Shown here piece by piece: positions 5,623-13,333 of a DNA stretch of 17,838 bases. The translations under genes were made by a program, and so were the position numbers. The stretch lies in NCBI GenBank assembly GCA_050732575.1, contig JBOHRF010000083.1, positions 1-17,838 of the forward strand, in the 5' to 3' direction. The notes below the pieces were generated by a model. That model searched no databases, was not told the DNA's origin, and saw nothing but the letters and a program-made list of their open reading frames with translations. How positions within the stretch are numbered: position 1 is the stretch's first letter; the number at the start of each line of letters is the position of its first letter. The stretch is from JBBDWZ01 sp050732575 (GTDB taxonomy: Bacteria; Gemmatimonadota; Gemmatimonadetes; Longimicrobiales; RSA9).

Positions 5623-7202
5623 CACAACGGTATATTATACTCCTTGATCTTCCGATACAACGTCCGCTCGCCCATGCCCAGCATCTCGGCGGCACGACGG
5701 CGGTTGCCGGAGACCTCCTTGAGCGCGGCCGTGATGGCTTCCTTCTCCAGCTGCTGCATGGTCGTGCCGGGCCGGAAGACCACGACTGCGTGTTCGTCTT
5801 CCGTGCTGTCGGCTTCCGGCTCGCGCACCACGGCATCTTCAATGGCGGTGCCGTGTGCAGCCAGCGCGTGGGGTGGATAAGGCACCATGAAGCTGGGTGG
5901 CAGTGCGCCGGGCAGCTGCGGGTGAGTGCGTTTGTAGTCCTCGAACTGATGGCGCAGCTGATCCACGTCGATGCGCAGCTGCAGCAGCGTGCGGAAAATG
6001 AACTCGAGTTCTGGAGACGGTGCCATATTCGACGCCGACTCGACCATGGGCACGTGCACGGGCAGCAGACGTGAGCCTCTCGAGCCGTCCCGGATCTCGG
6101 GTGGGATGTCGCGCGGTCCAATGGTGCGACCCGGCGAAAGTACGACCATCGATTCGATCAGATTCTTGAGCTCGCGCACATTGCCGGGCCATGAATACTC
6201 CATCATGATGGCCATGGCCTCCGGCGCAATGGTCACTTGCGGCCGATCGTGCTCGCGGCTGGCTTCTTTCACAAACGCTTCTACCAGCAACACAATGTCA
6301 TCGGGCCGCTCGCGCAGCGGTGGCAGATCGATGTGCAGCACATTCAAGCGATAGTAGAGATCGCGCCGAAAGCGACCGGCCTCGACCAGGTAGCGCAGGT
6401 TCTGGTTGGTAGCGGCCAACACGCGCACATCGACGCGGATGGCGCTCTCGCCGCCCACGCGCATGAACTCGCGCTCCTCGAGCACACGCAGCAGCTTTGA
6501 CTGCGTGGTGGGCGGCATCTCACCGATCTCATCCAGGAACAACGTGCCGTGATTGGCCAGCTCGAAGAATCCCTTGCGCTGACCAATCGCGCCCGTGAAC
6601 GAGCCTTTCTCATGCCCGAACAACTCGGATTCCAGCAGGGTCTCGGGCATGGCGGCCACGTTGGCGGCAATGAACGGCTTGTGCTTGCGCGGCGAGAGCA
6701 GGTGCAGGCCGCGCGCAATGCGCTCCTTGCCCGTACCACTCTCGCCCGTGATGAGCACGGTGGCATTCACGGGTGCGATCTGCACGACACGCTCGAGCGC
6801 CTCGTGCATGGCCGCCGTCTCACCGACAATACCAGTCAACGTGCGCAGCCGCCGGCGCTCGATGAGGCGCCGCCCACTCGATGTGATCTCACTGGGATCG
6901 GCGGGCTTGGTGAACCATTCGGTGACGCCCAGTCGCTGTTGCAGCTCGAGGTCGGGCCGTTCTCCGGTTTCCAGCAATCCTATTACGGGCAGTCGATCGG
7001 CGTCACGCGCTTCACCGGCCAGACGGCGCGCTGCTTTCTCCTGGAGTGCACCGGTCAACACGAGCAACGCCGCGTCAGGCACATCGGCAATGTGCTCGCC
7101 CGGCGTCAGCAGCTCGACATCGAAGCCATCTTCCTCAAAGGCATGACGCAGCCGTACGGCCGGCTCGAGATCGGCGGTGGTGATCAGTACGCGCTCAGCC
7201 AT
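5622..7202 (-). CDS. Sigma54-dependent transcriptional activator with degenerate receiver domain
   Basis: A 526-residue NtrC-type enhancer-binding protein. The AAA+ sigma54-interaction domain spans about 124-370: Walker A GESGTGKE (153-160), the sigma54-contact loop GSFTGA (200-205, a common GAFTGA variant), Walker B TLFLDEIGEMP (220-230), and FRRDLYYRLNVL. A Fis-type helix-turn-helix closes the protein (about 482-526: AITAALKEVSGNRRRAAEMLGMGERTLYRKI). The N-terminal 110 residues have a receiver-like fold pattern ending in FTKP. However, the acidic pair after strand 1 is replaced by TTAD, and the phosphoacceptor position after ALLVL is Thr50. A linker of about 110 residues without clear domains separates AAA+ and HTH. 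ATG 7202 overlaps the moaB-type stop by 8 nt, so it is co-transcribed with argF-gcvT-moaB. No sensor kinase is adjacent. Confidence 0.95.
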   Translation of the reverse strand: MAERVLITTADLEPAVRLRHAFEEDGFDVELLTPGEHIADVPDAALLVLTGALQEKAARRLAGEARDADRLPVIGLLETGERPDLELQQRLGVTEWFTKPADPSEITSSGRRLIERRRLRTLTGIVGETAAMHEALERVVQIAPVNATVLITGESGTGKERIARGLHLLSPRKHKPFIAANVAAMPETLLESELFGHEKGSFTGAIGQRKGFFELANHGTLFLDEIGEMPPTTQSKLLRVLEEREFMRVGGESAIRVDVRVLAATNQNLRYLVEAGRFRRDLYYRLNVLHIDLPPLRERPDDIVLLVEAFVKEASREHDRPQVTIAPEAMAIMMEYSWPGNVRELKNLIESMVVLSPGRTIGPRDIPPEIRDGSRGSRLLPVHVPMVESASNMAPSPELEFIFRTLLQLRIDVDQLRHQFEDYKRTHPQLPGALPPSFMVPYPPHALAAHGTAIEDAVVREPEADSTEDEHAVVVFRPGTTMQQLEKEAITAALKEVSGNRRRAAEMLGMGERTLYRKIKEYNIPL

Positions 7203-7707
7203 GATGAACGTGGTGTTGGTCGGTCGATTCGCCGCGCAGAAGCTGCACAGCGTGTTCCAGCAGCGGAGCCAACGTTTTCAGTCCGTCCTGAACGCCGGTG
7301 ACACTGCCCGGCAGATTCACGATCAGGGTGCGCGCACGCATGCCCGCCACCCCACGGGACAGCCAGGCGAACGGCGTAGAGACGGCACCCTGCGCACGCA
7401 GCATTTCGGCCACACCGGGCGCTTCACGTTCGATGGCCGCGCGCGTGGCCTCGGGCGTGACATCGCGCTCCGTGAAGCCGGTACCGCCCGTGGTCAGCAC
7501 CACATCGTTCTCGCCGCTATCGGCCCAACGGATCAACGTTGCAACGATACGGTCCGTGCGGTCGGCTACCACCTCATGCGCAATCAACCGATACCCGCGC
7601 GCGCCCGCCCACTCGACAATGGCGGACCCACTGCGATCCGTTCGGGTGCCCGCCGCCACACCATCGGAGATCGTAAGAACGGAAAGCCGGATGGCAGACA
7701 CATTCAA
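7195..7707 (-). CDS. MoaB/Mog-type molybdenum cofactor biosynthesis protein
   Basis: A 170-residue protein of the MoaB/MogA fold, which adenylylates molybdopterin before molybdenum insertion. The family signature TTGGTGFTERDVTPEAT (72-88) binds the pterin/nucleotide. RGVAGMRARTLIVNLPGS (118-135) forms the conserved C-terminal motif. Length fits MoaB/MogA; I cannot separate the two subfamilies by eye. The tail is histidine-rich (DQHHVHHG). The start is TTG 7707, overlapping the gcvT stop as TTGA, or GTG 7701; no ATG is in frame there. It overlaps the downstream activator gene by 8 nt. No other cofactor genes lie in the window, so its placement here looks like operon packing rather than pathway clustering. 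Confidence 0.93.
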   Translation of the reverse strand: MNVSAIRLSVLTISDGVAAGTRTDRSGSAIVEWAGARGYRLIAHEVVADRTDRIVATLIRWADSGENDVVLTTGGTGFTERDVTPEATRAAIEREAPGVAEMLRAQGAVSTPFAWLSRGVAGMRARTLIVNLPGSVTGVQDGLKTLAPLLEHAVQLLRGESTDQHHVHHG

Positions 7708-8810
7708 CGGCGGATGGAGCCGCGTGTGTAGAACGGAGTTTTGACTACTTCCGCAGGCGAGGCCTTGTCGCGCACCATGATCTCGATGTCGCTGCCCGCA
7801 CGCGCCGCATCAGACTCGACATAGGCCAGACCCACACCCTGTTCCAGCATGGGACTGACCGTGCCGCTCGTCACTTCGCCCGTGCGCTTGCCCTGTGCGC
7901 GCACTTCGTAACCGTGTCTGGGGAAGCCACGCTCTTTCAAGCGAAAACCAATGAGCTTGCGGCGCACGCCACTGGCTTTTTGCGCTACCAGCGCGGCTTT
8001 GCCCACGAAGTCCGGCTTGTCCAGCCTGGTCACCCAGCCCAGCCCCGCTTCCAGCGGCGAGTGATCCTCGTCCAGGTCGTTGCCGTACAGGATGTAGCCC
8101 ATCTCGAGGCGCAACGAGTCACGCGCGCCCAGTCCAATCGGACCGAGTGCGAAGGGTGCGCCTGCGGCCAGCACGGCGTCCCATACAGCTTCGGCATCCT
8201 GCGCATCGATGTACAGCTCGAAGCCATCTTCCCCCGTGTAGCCAGTGCGACTGACAATCGCGGGCTGGCCAGCAATGGTGCCCTGCACGAAGTGGTAGTA
8301 GGCAATGCCGTCGAGTGCCATGGAGCAGATGCCCGATAATATTTCCTGCGCGCGCGGACCCTGCAGCGCCAGCAGCGCAATGTCATCGGAGCGATCGCTC
8401 AGCTGAACGCCGTACGGCCCGGCGTACCGGGCAATCCATTCTCGATCTTTGTCACGGTTGGACGCATTCACCACCATCATGTAGTGATCGTCGAAGCGAT
8501 AGACGATGCAGTCATCCAGCGCTTTGCCCTGCTCGTTACACAACACCGAATATTGCGCCTGCCCGACCGCCAGGCGGGACGCATCGTTAGTCGTGACATG
8601 ATTGACAAAGCCCAGCGCATCCCCGCCGCGCACAATGAACTCGCCCATATGCGAAACATCGAACAGCCCGGCACGCTCGCGCACGGCGCGATGCTCGGCC
8701 AGGATACCAGTCGGGTATTGCACGGGCATCTCGTAGCCAGCAAACGGCACCATCTTGCCGCCTGCCTGCCCGTGTTTGTAATGCAGAGGAGTTCGCTTCA
8801 ACTCACCCAT
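7704..8810 (-). CDS. gcvT: Aminomethyltransferase, glycine cleavage T protein
   Basis: A 368-residue, full-length T protein. It transfers the methylene group from the aminomethyl-lipoyl arm of the H protein to tetrahydrofolate, releasing ammonia. The N-terminal folate-binding part shows KMVPFAGYEMPVQY (19-32), LFDVSHMGEF (49-58) and the catalytic aspartate region GKALDDCIVY (95-104). SRTGYTGEDGFELY and LGARDSLRLEMGYILYGND are further hallmarks. The C-terminal barrel includes RKLIGFRL and GEVTSGTVSP. ATG 8810 is chosen; it lies 21 nt after the argF stop. The P and H protein genes are not in the window. Its stop overlaps the moaB-type start by 4 nt, implying translational coupling. Confidence 0.97.
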   Translation of the reverse strand: MGELKRTPLHYKHGQAGGKMVPFAGYEMPVQYPTGILAEHRAVRERAGLFDVSHMGEFIVRGGDALGFVNHVTTNDASRLAVGQAQYSVLCNEQGKALDDCIVYRFDDHYMMVVNASNRDKDREWIARYAGPYGVQLSDRSDDIALLALQGPRAQEILSGICSMALDGIAYYHFVQGTIAGQPAIVSRTGYTGEDGFELYIDAQDAEAVWDAVLAAGAPFALGPIGLGARDSLRLEMGYILYGNDLDEDHSPLEAGLGWVTRLDKPDFVGKAALVAQKASGVRRKLIGFRLKERGFPRHGYEVRAQGKRTGEVTSGTVSPMLEQGVGLAYVESDAARAGSDIEIMVRDKASPAEVVKTPFYTRGSIRR

Positions 8811-8831
8811 GTGCGCCCATGTCTGTTACGT

Positions 8832-9734
8832 TCACCCCATCAACGTGGCCATGAGAGCTTTTTGCAAATGCAGCCGGTTCTCCGCTTCATCGAATACGCG
8901 CGACTGCGAGCCCTCGATTACTTCATCTGCCACCTCTTCACCGCGGTGCGCGGGCAGGCAGTGCAGGAAGATGGCGTCCTTGTGCGCCAGGCTCATGAGC
9001 TTTCCGTCCACGAAATAGCCCTGGAACGCCTTCAAGCGCGCTTCCGTCTCGGCTTCCTGCCCCATGCTGGTCCAGACATCGGTATTGATGACTTCGGCGC
9101 CGCGCGCGGCTTCGCGCGGGTCCGATGTAATCACAATGCGCGCGTTCGTCTGGGCGCGGTCGGCAATGATTGCATCCGGACGGTAGCCCTCGGGACAGGC
9201 CAGGCGCAGCTCGAAGCCAAAACGGTAGGCAGCATTGAGCCAGGAGTTGGCCATGTTGTTGCCATCGCCGATCCAGGCGATTTTGCGTCCCCCCAGATCC
9301 GCGCCAAAGTTCTCCTGCACGGTTTGCAGATCGGCCAGGACCTGACAGGGATGCAACAGGTCGGTCAGCCCATTGATGACGGGCACAGTGGCAAACTTAC
9401 CCAGCTCTTCAATGCGGTCGTGGCCAAACGTGCGCACCATCATCCCATCCACGTACCGGGACAACACGCGCGCCGTGTCCTTGAGCGGCTCGCCTCGGCC
9501 CAGCTGGATGTCTCGCGATGACAGGAACAGCGCGTGCCCACCCAGCTGGAACGCGCCCACTTCGAATGACACGCGCGTGCGCGTGGAACTCTTCTCGAAG
9601 ATCAGGGCGATGGTCTTGCCGGACAGTGGCTTGCTCGTGTAGCGCCCGGCCTTCATTTCCGCGGCCAGGCGCAGCAGCGCGTACAACTCGTCCGTTGTAA
9701 AATCCGGTATCGCCAGAAAGTCGCGTTTGCTCAT
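8832..9734 (-). CDS. argF: Ornithine carbamoyltransferase
   Basis: A 300-residue enzyme forming citrulline from ornithine and carbamoyl phosphate in arginine synthesis. The carbamoyl phosphate site SSTRTR (49-54) and HPCQ (128-131) are intact. The ornithine-side motifs DVWTSMG (219-225) and HCLPAHRG (258-265) point to ornithine rather than acetyl- or succinyl-ornithine as substrate. Length matches the family. ATG 9734 has no good ribosome binding site; an inverted hexamer repeat lies just upstream. No other arginine genes are adjacent. It appears to head the argF-gcvT-moaB-activator run. Confidence 0.97.
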   Translation of the reverse strand: MSKRDFLAIPDFTTDELYALLRLAAEMKAGRYTSKPLSGKTIALIFEKSSTRTRVSFEVGAFQLGGHALFLSSRDIQLGRGEPLKDTARVLSRYVDGMMVRTFGHDRIEELGKFATVPVINGLTDLLHPCQVLADLQTVQENFGADLGGRKIAWIGDGNNMANSWLNAAYRFGFELRLACPEGYRPDAIIADRAQTNARIVITSDPREAARGAEVINTDVWTSMGQEAETEARLKAFQGYFVDGKLMSLAHKDAIFLHCLPAHRGEEVADEVIEGSQSRVFDEAENRLHLQKALMATLMG

Positions 9735-9753
9735 AATGAAAGATTAGGAGTCC

Positions 9754-9835
9754 GTTACGTTCACGTTCACGCTCTCGTTAACGTTCACGGCTGTTCATTC
9801 GTGAACGAAAACGTGAACGAGAACGAGAACGTGAA
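9754..9835. repeat. Inverted GTTCAC/GTGAAC hexamer repeat between hslU and argF
   Basis: The left half (about 9758-9789) reiterates CGTTCAC; the right half (9800-9835) reiterates CGTGAAC/CGAGAAC. The core is a perfect 8-bp stem, CGTTCACG (9782-9789) against CGTGAACG (9800-9807), with a 10-nt loop; imperfect pairing continues outward. On the minus strand it follows hslU and precedes argF, so it could act as a processing or attenuating hairpin. No T-run adjoins it on the minus strand in the place a classical terminator would need. Confidence 0.8.
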
Positions 9836-9846
9836 AACCATCGCAC

Positions 9847-11283
9847 CTATAAGATGTACCGCCGCAAATCCTCGTCGTCGATCACTTTCTTGAGCCGATC
9901 CCGCACCACCGTGGCATCGACCGTGATGGGCTTGACGCCCTGGTCCGGCAAGTCGAACAGCACATCATCGAGCAACGTGGTCATGACCGTGTGCAGCCGG
10001 CGGGCGCCAATGTTCTCCATCCGGCTGTTGGCTTCGGCCGCAATGCGCGCAATCTCGCGTGCGCCATCCTCGGTGAAGTCCAGATCCACACCTTCGGCCT
10101 TGACCAGCGCCTGGTATTGACGGAGCAGCGCATTCCTGGGCTCGCGCAGGATGCGCACAAAATCTTCTTCCGTGAGCGGACTCAGCTCGACCCGAATGGG
10201 AAAGCGGCCCTGTAGCTCGGGAATCAGGTCGCTGGGCTTGGAGATGTGGAACGCGCCTGCGGCAATGAACAGGATGTGGTCCGTGCGCACCATGCCATAC
10301 TTGGTCTGCACGGTACTGCCTTCCACAATGGGCAACAGATCGCGCTGCACACCTTCCCGGCTGACATCAGGGCCAGCGCCGCCGCGCTCACCGGTGATCT
10401 TGTCGATCTCATCCAGGAAGACGATGCCCATCTCTTCCGTGCGCTCCAACGCCTCGCTCACCACTTCATCCATGTCGACCAGCTTGTCCAGCTCATCCTG
10501 CAGCAGGATGCGGCGTGCCTCGGTAACCGCTACCGTGCGCCGCTTCTTGCGCTTGGGCATCATCTCCTGGAGCATTTCCGTGAAGTTGTCCATGCCCTCG
10601 AAGCCGCCCATGGGCACCATCATGTTTTCGATGGGCGCCGCCTGATGCACTTCCACGTCTACTGAGCGCTCCTCGAGTTTGCCGTCGCGCAACAGCGTAC
10701 GCAGCTTCTCGCGCGTGCGCTCGCGCCGCTCTTTGATGCGATCGCGTTCGTCACCGCCCAGCTCGCTGTCCTCCAGCTCACGCTCCTGCGCAGGGCCATC
10801 CGGTCCGACCACGAAGGCGCGCACGCGCGGCGGCGTTTCCGCCTGCTTGGACGCCTCGCCGTCGGGCACGGGCGGCAGCAACAGGTCGAGCAAACGCTCT
10901 TCCACGCGCTGCTGCGCGACCTCCTCCACATCACCTTCGCGCTCATCCCGGATCATGTTGACGGCAAAGTCGACCAGGTCCCGCACCATCGATTCGACAT
11001 CGCGACCGACATAGCCGACTTCCGTGAACTTGGAAGCTTCGACCTTTACGAAGGGTGCGCCCGCCAGCCGCGCCAGCCGCCGCGCGATCTCGGTTTTACC
11101 CACACCGGTAGGGCCGATCAGGATGATGTTGTTGGGCATGATCTCCTCGCGGAGCTCATCTTCCACCTTCTGCCGGCGCCAGCGGTTGCGCAGCGCAATG
11201 GCCACCGCGCGTTTGGCCTTGTGCTGGCCTACAATGTATTTGTCCAGCTCGGCCACGATCTGACGCGGCGTCATCTCATCCAT
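9847..11283 (-). CDS. hslU: HslU (ClpY), AAA+ ATPase of the HslUV protease
   Basis: A 478-residue hexameric unfoldase that feeds HslV. It begins in the typical way, MTPRQIVAELDKYIVGQ (4-20). Walker A is GPTGVGKT (57-64), the pore loop GYVG (90-93), Walker B GIVFLDEIDK (286-295), sensor 2 region NIGARRLHTVM, and the C-terminal tail EDLRRYIL, which inserts into HslV to open it. The I domain (about 108-245) carries a long charged stretch (about 140-210), making the protein some 35 residues longer than the roughly 443-residue E. coli form. The frame stays open to 11409, but those codons overlap hslV and an Asn/Gln repeat. ATG 11283 matches the family start, after GGCGAG. hslV ends 58 nt upstream. 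Confidence 0.97.
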   Translation of the reverse strand: MDEMTPRQIVAELDKYIVGQHKAKRAVAIALRNRWRRQKVEDELREEIMPNNIILIGPTGVGKTEIARRLARLAGAPFVKVEASKFTEVGYVGRDVESMVRDLVDFAVNMIRDEREGDVEEVAQQRVEERLLDLLLPPVPDGEASKQAETPPRVRAFVVGPDGPAQERELEDSELGGDERDRIKERRERTREKLRTLLRDGKLEERSVDVEVHQAAPIENMMVPMGGFEGMDNFTEMLQEMMPKRKKRRTVAVTEARRILLQDELDKLVDMDEVVSEALERTEEMGIVFLDEIDKITGERGGAGPDVSREGVQRDLLPIVEGSTVQTKYGMVRTDHILFIAAGAFHISKPSDLIPELQGRFPIRVELSPLTEEDFVRILREPRNALLRQYQALVKAEGVDLDFTEDGAREIARIAAEANSRMENIGARRLHTVMTTLLDDVLFDLPDQGVKPITVDATVVRDRLKKVIDDEDLRRYIL

Positions 11284-11341
11284 GAACTCGCCGTTCTGAT
11301 TGTGGTTCTGGTTCTGTACCGCTTCCTTCGTCGCCACCTTG

Positions 11342-11923
11342 CTATCCGATCCGACCGGCTTGACCGGCCTGCTCTTCCTGTCCGTCCAACTCCAACACCG
11401 TGATCTCACGATTCGTGTAGATGCAGATGTCGGCCGCGATCTCCAATGACTTGCGCACGATGTCCGGCGCCGTCAGCGACGAATGCGTCTTCAATGCACG
11501 GGCCGCCGCCAATGCGTAGCCCGAGCCGCTGCCGATCGAGATTACCTCATCGTCCGGCTCGATCACATTGCCATCACCGCTGATCAGGAACAGATGCACC
11601 CTGTCCGCCACGGCCAACGCGGCCTCCAGTCGCCTCAAATAGCGGTCCGTGCGCCAGTCCTTTGCCAACTCCACGGCGGCGCGCGGCAGATTGCCCGGGT
11701 AGCGCTCCAGCTTCTCCTCGAACTTCTCGAACAGTGTGAACGCATCCGCCACCGAGCCCGCAAAACCGGCCAGGATGCGACCGTCCTTCAGCCGCCGAAC
11801 CTTGTGCGCTCCCGCCTTCACTACGGCATCACCCAACGTGACTTGCCCATCGCCGCCCAGCGCCACGCGCCCCTCATGCCGGACCGCCACGATGGTAGTG
11901 CCTCGATATCCCGTTCTCTCCAC
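11342..11923 (-). CDS. hslV: HslV (ClpQ), threonine protease subunit of HslUV
   Basis: The proteasome-like peptidase that forms the core of HslUV. The catalytic threonine (Thr1 of the mature protein) is in RGTTIVAV. The Asp17 equivalent is in GGDGQVTLGD and the Lys33 equivalent in HKVRRL, at the correct spacing. AVELAKDWRTDRYLRRLEA and IGSGSGYALAAARAL are further family hallmarks. I choose GTG 11923, preceded by GAGAGG, giving 193 residues with an 8-residue propeptide (MERTGYRG) that must be removed. The frame is open to ATG 12022, but those 33 extra residues have no family counterpart; TTG 11935 is another possibility. The C-terminus is extended by a short E/Q/G tail. It pairs with hslU directly downstream. 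Confidence 0.95.
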   Translation of the reverse strand: MERTGYRGTTIVAVRHEGRVALGGDGQVTLGDAVVKAGAHKVRRLKDGRILAGFAGSVADAFTLFEKFEEKLERYPGNLPRAAVELAKDWRTDRYLRRLEAALAVADRVHLFLISGDGNVIEPDDEVISIGSGSGYALAAARALKTHSSLTAPDIVRKSLEIAADICIYTNREITVLELDGQEEQAGQAGRIG

Positions 11924-12253
11924 AGCACCTCTCAAAAGCGAGTGGGCGTCCGCCCGAGCGAGCGCCGCCCACGATTGGGGTCGTAAGGTAGATACACATG
12001 ATGGGTCCTGCCAGTCTGGCATTGCGCGTGGGTTTGGTCACTGCGTGAGGTCAACGACGGAGGGGAAAGGATTGCGGGGGAGGAGGAGGGTGGCGGGGAT
12101 TGGTGCAATGGGGATGGCCACGCTGTCTGGCCGCTCAATGTTGAGCTTTACGCCAACATGTTGTCGATTAGACTTGTCAGTCTTGATGCGGCAATCCCTG
12201 CCACCCTCCCCCTCCCCTTAATCCTATTGCCTTCCCCTCGATCCGTTATCCGT
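11924..12253. other. Gene-free gap between xerC and hslV
   Basis: 330 nt lie between the xerC stop and the hslV start. Most of it is taken by the inverted repeat at 12060-12240. The part nearest hslV (11924-12058) would hold the 5' leader; I see no convincing promoter. Short frames here on both strands are low-complexity and unsupported. Confidence 0.6.
12060..12240. repeat. Long imperfect inverted repeat with structured loop
   Basis: Positions 12077-12102 match the reverse complement of 12192-12217 at 24 of 26 bases. Pairing resumes after a small indel in the outer arms (AGGGGAA at 12061-12067 and TTCCCCT near 12233-12239). The 89-nt interior holds two further hairpins: GGCCA (12116-12120)/TGGCC (12128-12132) and GCTCAA (12133-12138)/TTGAGC (12141-12146). 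The arms are strongly purine/pyrimidine biased. Possible readings are a transcript-end structure for xerC, a leader element for hslVU, or a small non-autonomous repeat element. Confidence 0.85.
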
Positions 12254-13180
12254 TCAAGCTCGCGGGTGGGCCGCGTCGTACACCTTTTTCAACCGTTCCT
12301 TGGATGTGTGTGTGTAGATCCGTGTGGTGGAGAGCGATGCATGGCCGAGCAGCTCTTTGACGGCCATGAGGTCGGCGCCGGCATCGAGCAGATGCGTGGC
12401 GAAGGAATGGCGGAGCGAGTGGACGGTGAGACCGGCATCGTCGGCAATGCGGCGCAGCATGCCGGTCACGATGTTCTGTAGTTGGCGCGTGGTGAGTCGC
12501 TGGCCGCGTTGGGAAAGGAAGACTGCTTTGCGATCGCCGGCTTTTGTGCCGGCCAGCACTTCTTTGCGGCGCAGCTCGTATTTGCGCAGGGCGCGGACCG
12601 CGGATTGGCCGAGTGGCAGCAGTCGTTCTTTGCGGCCTTTGCCGCGCACTTTGACCTGGTCCGCAATCAGGTCGAGGTCGCCCAGGTTTAGACCGTGCAA
12701 TTCACTGAGTCGCATGCCGGTCGCGTAGAACGTCTCGACTACGGCCAGGTCACGCGCGCCGCGGAAGCTGCCATCGGCGGCGCGATTCTCGGCTAGCGCG
12801 AACAGCCGATCGGCTTCTTTGCGCGTCAGCCAGGTGGGCAGTGTGCGCTCCAGCTTGGGTGAGCGCACGGTACGCGCTGGATTGGCGTCCAGGATTTCTT
12901 CACGCTGGAGGAAGCGAAAGAACGAACGGACCGCGGAGAGCTTGCGTGCTATGGTGCGGCGTGCGAATTGACGCTGTGCCAGCAAACCCAGATAGCCACG
13001 CAGCACGAGCCGGTCGACCTTTTCCCAGTTCCATGCCTCAGCGCCCGCGCGCTGCTGCACGAACTGCGCGAAGTCCAACAGATCGCGACGGTAGGCCTGC
13101 ACGGTGTGTCCGCTGAGCTGCCGGCCATCCTCTATATGGCGGAGGAATAGCTCGAGCGTGAGATCCGGTGCAATCGGCAT
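12254..13180 (-). CDS. xerC: Tyrosine recombinase XerC
   Basis: A 308-residue site-specific recombinase which, with a XerD partner, resolves chromosome dimers at dif. The N-terminal SAM-like core-binding domain (about 6-92) includes LSGHTVQAYRRDLLDFAQFV. The catalytic domain has the full set: Arg157 (TGMRLSE), Lys181 (RGKGRKERLLPL), His254 and Arg257 (HSLRHSFATHLL), His280 (LLGHASLSTTRIY) and the nucleophile Tyr289. Length matches XerC/XerD. I call XerC rather than XerD on the trmFO-xerC-hslVU context known from Firmicutes; the sequence alone does not settle it. ATG 13180 lies 153 nt after trmFO. No dif-like site was identified in the window. Confidence 0.93.
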   Translation of the reverse strand: MPIAPDLTLELFLRHIEDGRQLSGHTVQAYRRDLLDFAQFVQQRAGAEAWNWEKVDRLVLRGYLGLLAQRQFARRTIARKLSAVRSFFRFLQREEILDANPARTVRSPKLERTLPTWLTRKEADRLFALAENRAADGSFRGARDLAVVETFYATGMRLSELHGLNLGDLDLIADQVKVRGKGRKERLLPLGQSAVRALRKYELRRKEVLAGTKAGDRKAVFLSQRGQRLTTRQLQNIVTGMLRRIADDAGLTVHSLRHSFATHLLDAGADLMAVKELLGHASLSTTRIYTHTSKERLKKVYDAAHPRA

Positions 13181-13243
13181 CAGACCTCGCGCATGACCGT
13201 GGTGGATGCCGGCGCGCGAAAACCGATTTCTAAAGGGATGATG

Positions 13244-13267
13244 GGGATAACGGCGGGGATAACGGCG
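13244..13267. repeat. 12-bp tandem repeat GGGATAACGGCG, two copies
   Basis: Two exact copies (13244-13255 and 13256-13267) sit in the 153-nt gap between trmFO and xerC, followed by a run of six T on the plus strand. They belong to the general pattern of short reiterated words in the intergenic gaps of this window. Confidence 0.9.
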
Positions 13268-13333
13268 ATGTTTTTTCTGAAGTCTGCCCAGTCAGGAGAA
13301 CAGTCGAGAGCCGCACACCGGGAATGCGCCATG

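Noticed and set aside
8484..9521. A 345-codon plus-strand frame opposite gcvT and argF
   Set aside because: It spans the boundary of two real minus-strand genes and has no recognisable motif.
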